The translations under genes were made by a program, and so were the position numbers. This document shows, piece after piece, positions 45,500 through 55,117 of a stretch of DNA of 64,000 nucleotides (positions within the stretch are counted from its first letter, which is position 1; the number at the start of each line of letters is the position of its first letter). This DNA is from Vibrio sp. DW001 (GTDB lineage: Bacteria; Pseudomonadota; Gammaproteobacteria; Enterobacterales; Vibrionaceae), in the NCBI RefSeq assembly GCF_029016285.1, contig NZ_CP091975.1:1240001-1304000 (forward strand), written 5' to 3'. The notes below the pieces were generated by a model, which made no database searches, was not told the DNA's origin, and saw only the letters and a list, made by a program, of their open reading frames with translations.

Positions 45500-46978
45500 A
45501 TGAGTACACAAACCGCGAAATTTGTTGAAGGTTCAACGATGAGACACATTTTGGTGATGTCTGGAACCGCTTCAATAGGTTTAATGGCGCTGTTTGTGGT
45601 TGATCTGATGGATATGTTGTTTATCAGTATGTTAGGTCAGGTAGAGTTGGCGGCCGCTGTAGGGTTTGCGGGCACATTGACCTTTTTTTCTACCTCGGTT
45701 TCTATTGGTTCTTCTATTGCTATGGGGGCGCTCGTCTCTAAAGCGTTAGGGGCCAAAAAAAGGCAATATGCCAGGCAGATTGCCGCGAGCACGCTGGTGG
45801 TCGCTTTTGTTGTCAGTGTTGTCGTAACCAGTATTATGTTCGTTAATATATCTGAATTGTTGGCCGCCATCGGGGCAACAGGCTTTGCGGCAGAACGCGC
45901 AGAAGCTTACTTGCAGATTCTGTTGCCTAGTAGTCCATTTATAGCATTGGCTATGGTTGCAGGTGCTGGGCTGCGTGCCGTCGGAGATGCAAAACGCTCG
46001 ATGTGGGCAACGTTAGCTGGTGGAATAATCAACGCCATTTTAGATCCTTTATTTATCTTCGGTTTTGGTTGGAATGTAGAGGGAGCCGCCGCCGCGTCAG
46101 TCATGGCACGTTTTACTGTGCTTGTCTTTTCGATGGTTCCTCTGGTCCGAATTCATGATCTGGTTGGGCGACCTCAGTTTGGAATAGTGAAAGAGCATCT
46201 ACCGACAATATTGGCTATCGCTCTACCTGCAATTATAACCAATACGGCAACACCCATTGGTAATGCGATTGTCACCACAAACATTGCCCAATTCGGCGAA
46301 AACTTCGTAGCAGGCTTTGCCGTAATCGGTCGCATAATGCCAGTTGCGTTTGCTGTGATCTTTGCGCTTTCGGGTGCGGTAGGGCCAATTATTGGTCAAA
46401 ACTACGGTGCAGGGCGGTTAGATAGAGTGAAAGAGACGCTCTACAACGCGCTTATTTTTGTCACTATTTATTGTATATCGGTTACCGCTATTCTCTATAT
46501 GGCCCAAGGTTTGATCATCTCAAGTTTTTCTTTAACCGGAGATGCAGCGATATTGGTTTCCGCATTCTGTTCCTTTGTTGCCTTAACGTTCGTATTTAAC
46601 GGGGCGCTATTCGTCGCCAATGCGTCGTTCAATAATCTGGGTAAACCTTTCTATTCAACCAGTTTAAATCTAGGTAAAGCGACGCTAGGTACGTTGCCAT
46701 TTGTGTACTTTGGTGCGCAGTGGTTTGGTGCTCTTGGGGTCATTTATGGTCAAGCAGCAGGTAGTATTTTATTTGGAATCATCGGAATCATCGGAATCAT
46801 CGTTTTGCGTAAACATATAGGTGATTTGATGACCGATGTTATCGTCGATGTTGATGCGATCGACCCCGCAGTGAAGTGCGTTACAATGACGCCATTTAGC
46901 TCGACGGATGTGGTTGCTGCTGAAGAACTTCCTGTCCAACAGTTTGATTTAGCGTCGAGAAATCAAAATGTAAACTGA
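45500..46978 (+). CDS. MATE family efflux transporter
   Basis: 492 residues with 12 predicted helices in two related halves. The first half has LMDMLFISMLGQVELAAAVGFAGTL and the second has the matching pattern with AVGPIIGQNYGAGRLDRV. Uses Na+ or H+ to export cationic drugs or metabolites. GGAAG precedes the ATG. The tail beyond the last helix is long and hydrophilic (about 50 residues). A nine-base unit GGAATCATC is repeated three times in the last helix. Confidence 0.93.
   Translation: MSTQTAKFVEGSTMRHILVMSGTASIGLMALFVVDLMDMLFISMLGQVELAAAVGFAGTLTFFSTSVSIGSSIAMGALVSKALGAKKRQYARQIAASTLVVAFVVSVVVTSIMFVNISELLAAIGATGFAAERAEAYLQILLPSSPFIALAMVAGAGLRAVGDAKRSMWATLAGGIINAILDPLFIFGFGWNVEGAAAASVMARFTVLVFSMVPLVRIHDLVGRPQFGIVKEHLPTILAIALPAIITNTATPIGNAIVTTNIAQFGENFVAGFAVIGRIMPVAFAVIFALSGAVGPIIGQNYGAGRLDRVKETLYNALIFVTIYCISVTAILYMAQGLIISSFSLTGDAAILVSAFCSFVALTFVFNGALFVANASFNNLGKPFYSTSLNLGKATLGTLPFVYFGAQWFGALGVIYGQAAGSILFGIIGIIGIIVLRKHIGDLMTDVIVDVDAIDPAVKCVTMTPFSSTDVVAAEELPVQQFDLASRNQNVN
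46774..46803 (+). repeat. Three tandem GGAATCATC units in the MATE gene
   Basis: Three exact, in-frame nine-base copies encode GIIGIIGII in the last membrane helix. Slippage would change helix length by three residues per unit without a frameshift. Confidence 0.7.
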
Positions 46979-47146
46979 CGTGTGTCATGATATATATGTT
47001 TTTTAATGAATTTTATTGTTGAATTGTAGGAAGTTTGATCTACGACTACAAATTGAGTCAAGGAATTGCCACATAATGAACGCAGATTGATCGGCGCCAG
47101 CCGGTCTTAATTTTTGGAATCTGTAAGATGGAATTGTAACCACGCT

Positions 47147-48565
47147 ATGCGACAATATATGAAATATCTCATCCCTTTGATCATCCCTCTATTTATTTTA
47201 GTTTTACCTTTATCAGCATTTCCTTTTGACGGTATGACAATAATTCAACAGCGTGTAATTGCTATCTTTTTGCTTGCTGCTTTGTGCTGGGTTTTCGAAC
47301 CAATCCCTATCTACGCAACCTCGGTTGTTATTATTGTTCTGGAGCTATTGTTGCTCTCAAATAAGGGGATTATCTTTTTTCGTCTTGGAGAAGGCACACC
47401 AGAGTTTGGAACACTACTGAACTACAAAGACATTATGGCGACGTTTGCTAGCCCAATCATTATGCTCTTTTTAGGTGGTTTTTTCCTTGCTATGGCAGCC
47501 ACTAAATATCGTTTAGATGTCAACTTAGCTCGTGTGTTGCTTAAGCCATTTGGTTCAGACCCTAAGTATGTGATGCTTGGTTTGATGCTTATCACTGGCA
47601 TCTTCTCCATGTTCATGTCCAATACGGCGACGACGGCGATGATGTTATCTATTCTAACGCCTGTTATTGCTGTATTTAGTCGAAATGACCCAGGTCGAAT
47701 CGCCTTTGCACTTTGTATTCCGGTTGCGGCAAATATTGGTGGTATCGGTACGCCTATTGGTACCCCGCCTAACGCTATTGCGCTGAAATACTTGGTCGGT
47801 GACAACCTGATCACGTTTGGTGAGTGGATGACATTTGGTGTACCGTTCGTCATCATTATGATGGCACTGGCTTGGTTCTTAATTAATAAGCTTTATGGTG
47901 CGGATACGAAGTCGATCGACTTGAATATTAAAGGTAAATTCCTTAAAACACCAAAAGCGATCACGGTATATATCACGTTTGGTACAACAATTGTGCTTTG
48001 GTTGATGGGGTCCTCTCACGGAATGAACTCTTATACCGTTGCCTTGATTCCCGTCGCGATTTTCTCGATTACCGGCATTATCAATAAAGAAGATCTTAAG
48101 AAAATTTCATGGGATGTTTTATGGTTGGTATCCGGTGGTATTGCATTAGGCCTTGCTTTAGATAAGACAGGTCTTGCTAGGCTTATGGTGCACAGTATTC
48201 CGTTTGATGAATACTCACCATATATTGTTCTATTCGGTGCGGCATTCCTCTGTTTAACTATGGCAAACTTCATGTCACATACGGCAACCGCTAACTTGTT
48301 GATGCCAATCATGGCAGCACTGGGTGCTTCAATGACTTCTCTCGCCCCATTGGGTGGACAGATGACATTGATCCTTGTCGTTACATTTGCGGCTTCGTTA
48401 GGGATGTCTTTGCCAATTAGTACACCACCAAACGCATTAGCTCATGCAACGGGTAACGTTGAAAGTGGTCAGATGGCGAAAGTGGGTGTGATAATGGGTG
48501 TGATCGGTGTTCTAGGCAGCTTTGTTTTGGTCTGGATACTCAACGTCGTTGGTTTTATCGGATAA
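47147..48565 (+). CDS. DASS (SLC13) family Na+/anion symporter
   Basis: 472 residues from the ATG at 47147, or 468 from a second ATG at 47159; the longer TTG frame is less likely. It has the two paired SNT/TPP motifs of the family: SNTATTAMM with GTPPNAIA, and SHTATANLL with STPPNALAHA. Such proteins import dicarboxylates or sulfate with Na+. The N-terminal EPIPIYATSVVI motif is also usual. Three bases separate it from the kinase gene that follows, suggesting the kinase senses or controls its substrate. Substrate uncertain, with a C4-dicarboxylate favoured. Confidence 0.93.
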   Translation: MRQYMKYLIPLIIPLFILVLPLSAFPFDGMTIIQQRVIAIFLLAALCWVFEPIPIYATSVVIIVLELLLLSNKGIIFFRLGEGTPEFGTLLNYKDIMATFASPIIMLFLGGFFLAMAATKYRLDVNLARVLLKPFGSDPKYVMLGLMLITGIFSMFMSNTATTAMMLSILTPVIAVFSRNDPGRIAFALCIPVAANIGGIGTPIGTPPNAIALKYLVGDNLITFGEWMTFGVPFVIIMMALAWFLINKLYGADTKSIDLNIKGKFLKTPKAITVYITFGTTIVLWLMGSSHGMNSYTVALIPVAIFSITGIINKEDLKKISWDVLWLVSGGIALGLALDKTGLARLMVHSIPFDEYSPYIVLFGAAFLCLTMANFMSHTATANLLMPIMAALGASMTSLAPLGGQMTLILVVTFAASLGMSLPISTPPNALAHATGNVESGQMAKVGVIMGVIGVLGSFVLVWILNVVGFIG

Positions 48566-48568
48566 CCT

Positions 48569-49894
48569 ATGGATACAGAAAAGCTCACCCGTTTAGTTAG
48601 ATGTTACTTTAGCCAACCTGAAAGGAGGCTAACCGTCGCTGCGGGTCGATCCATCATATTACAAGGTGGTGATAATGAGCGACTGTATTATGTTTGGAAG
48701 GGAGAAATTGAAGGCTACATTGTTGATGATGAGAGCGAAAGAGAAACGAAGATCTTCAATGGTACCGAAGGTGCCTTTTTAGGGGTTCATAGTTTTTTCT
48801 CTGAGACACTCATTGCTTCTTCAACGGTTGTAGCCAAAACCGATGTCGAACTTGCTTGGATAGATGGGCAGACGAGGGCGGTAGAGCCAGAATATTATGG
48901 CCCGTTAGCAGCTCAGTTTACACCCGTTATTGTGAGTGAATTATCGCGTCGACAGATGAGAGCAATACGGGAGTCTATCGCCAAAGAAGAGGCTTTGCAA
49001 AAGCTATATACCGCTGAGCAAATGACAACATTAGGACAACTTGCGGCAGGTATCGCCCATGAGCTTAATAATGCCGTAGGCGTATTGAGCAGTAAGACAG
49101 AGCGGATGCAGTCAGTGATCTCTCAGTTGATGGAAGAACTTCACCCTGAGGCGAGCGTCTTTTTAGAACAAGGGTTATTGCAAGGGCAGGTCGCGAGTTC
49201 CTCAGAGGTACGTAAACGTGCCAGAGAACTTGAATCAGAATTGGGTTTATCCCGTGACCTCGCCAAATCTTTAGCTCGAGCGGTACCGAGAGGTGAAGTA
49301 CCTAAGCAATGGCTAGAGAACCCGAGCGAAGCCATACGTTACTGGAAAGTCGGTCGTGATTTACACGATATGCGATTAGCTGCAAGGCACTCAGTGGGTA
49401 TCGTTAAATCGGTGAAGCAACTCGGTCGCTCGGATATTGATACCGATGAGTGGTTGGATATAAACGAATCGATCAACAAAGCTATCGCTTTATTACAAAG
49501 CGACTTACGAAGAGTGTCAGTACATCTTAGCCCTGCCAATCTTCCGAAGTTTAAAGGTTCGTCTACTGAATTGGTTCAGATTTGGGCGAATATTATGAAA
49601 AATGCTTGTGATGCAATGGAAGATACGGCGGAGCCGGCTATTGAGATTGCTACACGGTATACAAACAAACGGATTCTTGTCACGATTTCCAATAATGGCC
49701 CTGAAATTGATGAATTAACACGACGTCAGATCTTTCAGCCAAACTTCACTACCAAGAAAGGTGGGCTCTCTTTTGGCTTAGGGCTCGGGCTTTCAATCGT
49801 GAAAAGAATAGTGAGTGGTTATGGTGGAACTATTGCTGTGAAAAGCGGTTCGGAAAAAACCATTTTTAGAATTAAATTGCCAGTCGAGGAATAA
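48569..49894 (+). CDS. Soluble histidine kinase with cNMP-binding-like N-terminal domain
   Basis: 441 residues. The first 125 residues form a cNMP-binding (CRP-type) fold with GGDNERLYYVWKGEIEGYIVDDE; the usual phosphate-binding arginine motif is not obvious, so the ligand may not be cAMP. A phosphoacceptor H164 (AGIAHELNN) is followed by an unusually long helical insertion of about 150 residues, then an ATPase domain with KNACDAMED, NNGPEID and GLGLGLSIVKRIV. No membrane segment. It lies between the DASS transporter and a stand-alone receiver, with gaps of three and one bases, so the three act together. Confidence 0.88.
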   Translation: MDTEKLTRLVRCYFSQPERRLTVAAGRSIILQGGDNERLYYVWKGEIEGYIVDDESERETKIFNGTEGAFLGVHSFFSETLIASSTVVAKTDVELAWIDGQTRAVEPEYYGPLAAQFTPVIVSELSRRQMRAIRESIAKEEALQKLYTAEQMTTLGQLAAGIAHELNNAVGVLSSKTERMQSVISQLMEELHPEASVFLEQGLLQGQVASSSEVRKRARELESELGLSRDLAKSLARAVPRGEVPKQWLENPSEAIRYWKVGRDLHDMRLAARHSVGIVKSVKQLGRSDIDTDEWLDINESINKAIALLQSDLRRVSVHLSPANLPKFKGSSTELVQIWANIMKNACDAMEDTAEPAIEIATRYTNKRILVTISNNGPEIDELTRRQIFQPNFTTKKGGLSFGLGLGLSIVKRIVSGYGGTIAVKSGSEKTIFRIKLPVEE

Positions 49895-49895
49895 T

Positions 49896-50369
49896 ATGGA
49901 GAAGTTGAACCTGATCTGTGTAGATGACCAACGTGAAGTTTTGAGCGCGGTACTACAAGATCTAGAACCACTTAGTACTTGGTTAAACATAGAAGATTGC
50001 GAATCAGCAGCTGAAGCTCTCGAATTGATGGATGATTTTGATGCGGAAGGTGAATTCGTCGCCTTAATTATCTCGGATCACGTTATGCCGGGTAAAACCG
50101 GGGTGGAGTTGTTGACTGAAATTTCACAAGACGGTCGTTTTTCAACAACAAAAAAAATCTTGCTAACCGGACAAGCGACGCATCAAGATACTATCACTGC
50201 TATCAATCTAGCTCGTATCGAGAGTTATTTTGAAAAGCCTTGGAATGCAGATGTCTTACGCGAACGGGCAAGAACGCTGGTCACAGAGTTTATCTTTGAC
50301 CAAGGATTGGACTACACCGACTATCAAGGTAATCTAGATCAAAATGTTGTTTTAGCTCGCCTTCGTTAA
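49896..50369 (+). CDS. Stand-alone receiver-domain response regulator
   Basis: 157 residues: a single receiver domain with acidic pocket DD (about 10-11), phosphoacceptor D61 in IISDHVMPG, T94-type Thr in LLTGQA and K114 in FEKPW, followed by about 35 helical residues without a known output domain. It overlaps nothing but starts one base after the kinase stop, so it is the cognate regulator. Its output must be by protein contact, perhaps with the DASS transporter or another protein. Confidence 0.9.
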   Translation: MEKLNLICVDDQREVLSAVLQDLEPLSTWLNIEDCESAAEALELMDDFDAEGEFVALIISDHVMPGKTGVELLTEISQDGRFSTTKKILLTGQATHQDTITAINLARIESYFEKPWNADVLRERARTLVTEFIFDQGLDYTDYQGNLDQNVVLARLR

Positions 50370-50386
50370 ATTTATGAAATCAAAGC

Positions 50387-50418
50387 TTGACCTTGGAGTT
50401 AACTCCAAGGTTTATGCT
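50387..50418 (+). promoter_or_regulatory. MerR-family promoter of the metal ATPase gene
   Basis: TTGACC and TATGCT are separated by 20 bases rather than the normal 17, and the spacer is a perfect palindrome CCTTGGAGTT/AACTCCAAGG (extended by A and T). This is the classical arrangement for ZntR/CadR/PbrR-type activators. No merR-type gene lies in the window, so the regulator is encoded elsewhere. Confidence 0.88.
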
Positions 50419-50471
50419 TGTTGGTATCTTAACAAAAGTCATTTACACCAAATGGTGATAAAGGAGATACC

Positions 50472-52751
50472 ATGTGTACTAAGCACGAAGGCTGTCAATC
50501 AAAGGCAAGCACTCAGAATATCAGTAGCACTAGCTGCTCTACGCCAACGATTACTCAGATAAAAGCTATCGGTGCCGAAAGTGAAGGTTGTTGTAGTGGT
50601 GAGTCAGGTACTTGCAGTAGTGGTTCTGACCTCTCAGAGGAAAGTGACCCCTCAGGTTTACAATCTCTTTTTACTCAAAGCTGGAAAATTGCTGGGATGG
50701 ATTGCCCATCATGTGCTCGAAAAATTGAAACGGCGGTGAGCAATATATCCGGTGTCAGCTATGTTAAAGTACTATTTGCGACTGAAAAACTTGTCGTTAA
50801 ATACGATGATGCAGCTCTCACTCAAACCATCGAATCTATTGCGTTAAAGACCGGTTTTCCGTTAAATATATATACCTCTCAACCTACTACAGACGACGAT
50901 TTCAGTCTGCGCGGCCTATTCAAACAAAATATCCAAGTTATCTCTCTGGCGATCGCGATGCTTATCTCTTTTGCATTACAACCACTTCTTCCTCAATTCA
51001 GTGAGTGGTCTTTTGTTGCAATTTGTTTGTTAGGGTTGGTACCTATCGGCAAAAAAGCGATCACACTAGCGAGATCTGGTACCCCATTTTCAATTGAGAC
51101 ACTGATGAGTGTTGCTGCGATTGGGGCATTGTATTTAGGTGAAACGATTGAAGCGGCAATGGTTTTACTGTTGTTTTTACTTGGAGAAAAACTCGAAGCC
51201 TACGCCTCTTCAAGGGCGAGAAGTGGCGTAAAGTCTTTAATGGCTCTGGTTCCTGAAGACGCGGTAAAGATTGTGGATGGAGAACGGGTTCACGTTTCAG
51301 TTAACGAATTAATTCCTGAAGACATTATTGAGGTCTCTCCCGGTTCTCGGCTTCCTGCTGATGGGGTGATTCAAACCTCGGCTAGTTTCGATGAAAGTGC
51401 GTTAACGGGTGAGTCACTTCCGGTTGAACATCTAGTGGATGATCAGGTTCTTGCTGGTTCTGTCGTCGTTGATAAAGTGGTTCGCTTACGGGTTACCTCT
51501 AAGCAAGGTGAAAACGCCATTGATCGGATACTACATTTAATCGAACAAGCCGAGTCACACAAAGCGCCACTTGAACGTTTTCTTGACCGATTCAGTCGTT
51601 GGTATACCCCTGCCATGATGGCTTTAGCATTATTGGTTATTATTACTCCTCCGCTTCTTTTTGAGCAGCCTTGGGAGACATGGGTATACCGAGGCCTTGC
51701 TTTACTGCTTATTGCTTGTCCGTGTGCCCTGGTTATTTCTACGCCTGCTGCCATAACATCTGGGTTAGCGGTTGCCGCTAAACGTGGGGCCTTAATAAAA
51801 GGTGGAGCAGCGCTAGAGCAACTTGGACGCATAGAAACGGTCGCTTTTGACAAAACGGGTACCCTGACCAAAGGTGAACCTAAAGTGACGGATGTTGTGA
51901 CACTAGGAAATATAACGAGAGAACGCTTGCTCGCGCTAGCCGCATCCATCGAATTAGGTTCAACACACCCATTAGCGAAGTCGTTAGTAGCTTATGTTAA
52001 CAGTCAGCATATCGCCATATCGGAAGCGACTGAGAAAACGGCTATTGCGGGTATTGGTGTTTCTGGAATAATTTCAGGCGTTAACTATTGCATAAGCGCG
52101 CCAAGCAAAGTAGACGTGCCGATATCGAATGAGATAGAGCAACACGTTGCTCGTCTCGAGAGTGTAGGAAAAACAACGGTTCTAGTTTTGGAGGCGTCGG
52201 AGGTGATTGGCGTTCTTGCTTGGCAAGACACCTTGCGTGAGGATGCGAAAGACGCGATAGATAAACTACATAAACTAGGTATTAGCACGCTAATGCTTAC
52301 AGGCGATAATGCGCGAAGTGCAAAAGGTATTGCTGACAAAATTGGTGTTGAATATAAGGCAGGTCTGCTTCCTGAAGACAAAGTGGATTTTGTTCAGCAG
52401 CTTGCGAAAACGAAACAGGTTGCGATGGTCGGCGATGGTATCAATGACGCACCAGCCATGAAAGCGGCGTCAATCGGTATTGCGATGGGCAGTGGCACTG
52501 ATGTTGCCTTGGAAGCGGCAGATTCAGCGTTGACCCATAACCGTCTGACGGATGTGGCAGGAATCATTACTCTTTCGAAAGCAACATTGGCAAATATTCG
52601 TCAAAATATCGCTTTGGCATTAGGGTTAAAAGCCATATTTTTGGTGACGAGCCTTCTGGGTATTACTGGATTATGGTTGGCGGTATTGGCAGACAGTGGT
52701 GCGACATTGTTAGTAACCGCAAATGCTTTAAGATTGTTGAGGTTGAAATAG
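50472..52751 (+). CDS. zntA: Zn/Cd/Pb-exporting P1B-type ATPase
   Basis: 759 residues. A Cys-rich N-terminal tail (eight or more Cys in the first 50 residues, with CC and TKHEGC motifs) precedes one HMA domain with the metal-binding GMDCPSC (C78, C81). The core has the CPC motif (C416-P417-C418) in the sixth helix, phosphorylation site D460 in DKTGTLTKG, TGES and GDGINDAPA. This pattern is that of ZntA-type zinc/cadmium/lead exporters; copper ATPases have different flanking residues. GGAG lies before the ATG. The MerR-type promoter upstream agrees. Confidence 0.93.
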   Translation: MCTKHEGCQSKASTQNISSTSCSTPTITQIKAIGAESEGCCSGESGTCSSGSDLSEESDPSGLQSLFTQSWKIAGMDCPSCARKIETAVSNISGVSYVKVLFATEKLVVKYDDAALTQTIESIALKTGFPLNIYTSQPTTDDDFSLRGLFKQNIQVISLAIAMLISFALQPLLPQFSEWSFVAICLLGLVPIGKKAITLARSGTPFSIETLMSVAAIGALYLGETIEAAMVLLLFLLGEKLEAYASSRARSGVKSLMALVPEDAVKIVDGERVHVSVNELIPEDIIEVSPGSRLPADGVIQTSASFDESALTGESLPVEHLVDDQVLAGSVVVDKVVRLRVTSKQGENAIDRILHLIEQAESHKAPLERFLDRFSRWYTPAMMALALLVIITPPLLFEQPWETWVYRGLALLLIACPCALVISTPAAITSGLAVAAKRGALIKGGAALEQLGRIETVAFDKTGTLTKGEPKVTDVVTLGNITRERLLALAASIELGSTHPLAKSLVAYVNSQHIAISEATEKTAIAGIGVSGIISGVNYCISAPSKVDVPISNEIEQHVARLESVGKTTVLVLEASEVIGVLAWQDTLREDAKDAIDKLHKLGISTLMLTGDNARSAKGIADKIGVEYKAGLLPEDKVDFVQQLAKTKQVAMVGDGINDAPAMKAASIGIAMGSGTDVALEAADSALTHNRLTDVAGIITLSKATLANIRQNIALALGLKAIFLVTSLLGITGLWLAVLADSGATLLVTANALRLLRLK

Positions 52752-52880
52752 TGGTATTTGGACAGGATAAATTTCAGATGCTTGCTATTCTTTTAATTGA
52801 ACGAATTCCATTCAAAAGTGTAGAAAAACGTGATGCCAATCGGTTTTCTATGTAATGGCTAGTGTAATGTAAGTTTATAT

Positions 52881-52896
52881 TGTGATTGAGATCACT
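52881..52896. promoter_or_regulatory. CRP site upstream of udp
   Basis: TGTGATTGAGATCACT matches TGTGA-N6-TCACA at nine of ten core positions, about 95 bases before udp. CRP (with CytR in many relatives) controls uridine phosphorylase genes. Confidence 0.78.
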
Positions 52897-52988
52897 CTAT
52901 GGGTGGCATTTGTTCGCTACAGTTTGTCTGTCAACTTCACCCATATTCTGGATTAGCAAAATGCTGAGTCCACATTAAGGAGCCATCT

Positions 52989-53747
52989 ATGTCTCAACCT
53001 GTTTTTCACCTTGGTATTACTGCGGCCGATCTTAAAGGCGCAACTGTTGCTATTATTCCTGGTGACCCAGATCGCGTGCCAAAAATCGCCGCTGAAATGG
53101 ATAATGCAGTACAACTTTCAAGCCACCGTGAATACAATGTTTACTTGGCAGAATTAGATGGCACACCTGTTGTAGTTTGTTCTACAGGTATTGGAGGTCC
53201 TTCTACTTCTATTGCAGTTGAAGAACTTGCGCAATGTGGTGTACGTACATTCTTACGCGTGGGTACGACAGGTGCTATTCAATCAGATGTAAACGTCGGA
53301 GATATGATTGTTTCTACTGGTTCCGTTCGTTTAGATGGCGCTAGTTTGCATTTTGCTCCGCTAGAGTTTCCAGCTGTTGCAAACTTTGAAGTTGCAACGG
53401 CAATGAAAGAAGCGGTAGAAGAGTCGGGCGCGAAAGTGCACATGGGCGTAACGGCGTCTAGTGATACCTTCTATCCAGGACAAGAGCGTTATGATACGTT
53501 CTCTGGTCGTGTTGTTAAGCGTTTCCAAGGTTCAATGCAAGAGTGGCAAGACATGGGGGTTCTAAATTTCGAAATGGAATCTGCAACACTATTTACAATG
53601 TGTGCAAGCTCTGGTCTTAAAGCTGGCTGTGTTGCGGGTGTTATAATCAACCGTACTCAGAAAGAGATCCCTGATCATGCAACGCTTAAAAAAACTGAGA
53701 CGCGTTCTATTCAGGTTGTTATTGCTGCTGCGCGTAAAATGCTTTAA
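52989..53747 (+). CDS. udp: Uridine phosphorylase
   Basis: 252 residues of the nucleoside phosphorylase family 1. [13 protein letters not shown] (phosphate loop), [17 protein letters not shown] and the [12 protein letters not shown] segment, with the catalytic and ribose-binding residues, are typical. It splits uridine with phosphate into uracil and ribose-1-phosphate. AAGGAG precedes the ATG. A CRP site lies upstream and a strong terminator follows. Nothing unusual. Confidence 0.96.
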   Translation: MSQPVFHLGITAADLKGATVAIIPGDPDRVPKIAAEMDNAVQLSSHREYNVYLAELDGTPVVVCSTGIGGPSTSIAVEELAQCGVRTFLRVGTTGAIQSDVNVGDMIVSTGSVRLDGASLHFAPLEFPAVANFEVATAMKEAVEESGAKVHMGVTASSDTFYPGQERYDTFSGRVVKRFQGSMQEWQDMGVLNFEMESATLFTMCASSGLKAGCVAGVIINRTQKEIPDHATLKKTETRSIQVVIAAARKML

Positions 53748-53796
53748 TTATTGATCGGTTGCTCTTGTCATTTTAGGAGCAACGTTGCTTAATAAT

Positions 53797-53832
53797 AAAA
53801 ATCCCGAATACATTTAGTGTTCGGGATTTTTT
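53797..53832. terminator. Bidirectional terminator between udp and the CARF nuclease gene
   Basis: AAAAATCCCGAA pairs perfectly with TTCGGGATTTTT across an 11-base loop. It serves both udp and the convergent gene. Confidence 0.93.
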
Positions 53833-53866
53833 GTTGTCAGTCTTATCCTAAGTTTCCGTTCATCAA

Positions 53867-55027
53867 TCACAATTCATCGTGACCACCTGCATCAGCGAAC
53901 CAATGAGTTAGGTGTTTTTTCAGATCCTTCAGTTCATCAGGACCGATGAGAGCTAACCCTAAGTCTTCAGCGCGAGTGATATCGTTGTGTCTTAGCGGGC
54001 GGAAGCTAACTAACATCGCTCGAGCTTGTAAGCCACCCAATAAATCTCTCAAGGACTCGAGCTTGTAGAGAGTATCGTCACCGTCGTCGCGCATGCCCTT
54101 TGTTTTGCACTCTATTATATGTAGTTTGTTGTTCACAACAGTAGCTACATCGAGTTCATTTCGGACTTCACGTTCACCTAACTGGCGATACACCTGAACA
54201 TTGAGAGAGTGGTCTTGAATGGTTGGTAGTTCATCTTGAATCTGCTTAACGGTACTATGGACCAGTGTTTCAAGCCACTCACCGTTAGAAAATCGTCTTG
54301 CGTCTTCGCTCGCAAATTTGAGAATACCATTTTGATAGGTTGCAAGCTGTGTGTCCACAAGGTCGGAGAGAAGCATATTCACTTCGCGATAACCTTGTTG
54401 TTTTTCGGTTAAGCTCACCTCTAATTTTTGCTCTTTACGACATGTTGTTGCCAAGTAGTTGAGTGTCGCAAGTCCAGGGCCAAGTTCAAGGGCGTTGCCT
54501 GCCCACCTTTGTCCGAGTTCATAGAGTTGTTGATCGAGTTGATCGGGTAAATCGTGTTCGTTAAATTCAGCCCGCGCACCAAAAATAGTTAGATAGTCAG
54601 CAATCGTGATGTGGTCTTCTAGTTGAGCATCTTTGTTTTCTTCCGGATAAATCCAGCAAATCTTATCGCTGTTTGGTTCAACAACGAAGATCTCCCAAGC
54701 ATTGCGTCTAAACATCTCATAAACAGGCAATAGGCGATGACGCAACCCACAACTGGCGTTGAGCTTTAGCTCTTTGCCACGCTGACGTAGGTTTGTTTCT
54801 AGCTGATGTATCGCTTGTCTAATCAGAGGAGTGTCAGCGATGGATGTTATTTCAAAGAATTCGGTTTCGATATTTCGTTTGTCTAAAACGTATTTGAGCC
54901 TCTGAAACATTGTCTTTTGGTTCTTATCCCCAATAAAGATGATGTGCTCACAGATTGCTCTATTATCAAAAAGCGGCGTGATTAAGCGGATGGGATCTCG
55001 ATCAATAATACCAACGTGAATGGCCAT
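53867..55027 (-). CDS. Card1/VC1899-type CARF-domain nuclease (DUF1887)
   Basis: 386 residues, very like V. cholerae VC1899, the structural prototype of this family. The N-terminal CARF domain (about 1-130) is followed by a winged-helix segment and a C-terminal PD-(D/E)xK nuclease domain: D293, E306 and K308 in the NELDVATVV...IIECKTK core, with E253 in NGEWLETL. Treponema Card1 is a type III CRISPR effector activated by cyclic tetra-adenylate and cuts single-stranded DNA and RNA. Here the usual CARF (S/T)GGTK-like motif reads NASCGLRHR (90-98), and no CRISPR array or cas gene is in the window, so the activator and role are open. It stands alone between terminators. Confidence 0.92.
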   Translation of the reverse strand: MAIHVGIIDRDPIRLITPLFDNRAICEHIIFIGDKNQKTMFQRLKYVLDKRNIETEFFEITSIADTPLIRQAIHQLETNLRQRGKELKLNASCGLRHRLLPVYEMFRRNAWEIFVVEPNSDKICWIYPEENKDAQLEDHITIADYLTIFGARAEFNEHDLPDQLDQQLYELGQRWAGNALELGPGLATLNYLATTCRKEQKLEVSLTEKQQGYREVNMLLSDLVDTQLATYQNGILKFASEDARRFSNGEWLETLVHSTVKQIQDELPTIQDHSLNVQVYRQLGEREVRNELDVATVVNNKLHIIECKTKGMRDDGDDTLYKLESLRDLLGGLQARAMLVSFRPLRHNDITRAEDLGLALIGPDELKDLKKHLTHWFADAGGHDEL

Positions 55028-55117
55028 TTAACGTCCTTACTAATTATAAGTATTGGCCGGCATTAAAATTTTATGGGAAGGGTTCGCTGGCCTTACATTT
55101 TATATTGTAGTAACTAT

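Noticed and set aside
50374-50562. 62-codon frame across the zntA start
   Set aside because: Covers the MerR-type promoter and overlaps the zntA start in a different frame.
51443-51949. 168-codon antisense frame in zntA
   Set aside because: Shadow of the strongly conserved P-type ATPase frame; low-complexity Ser/Arg/Thr composition.
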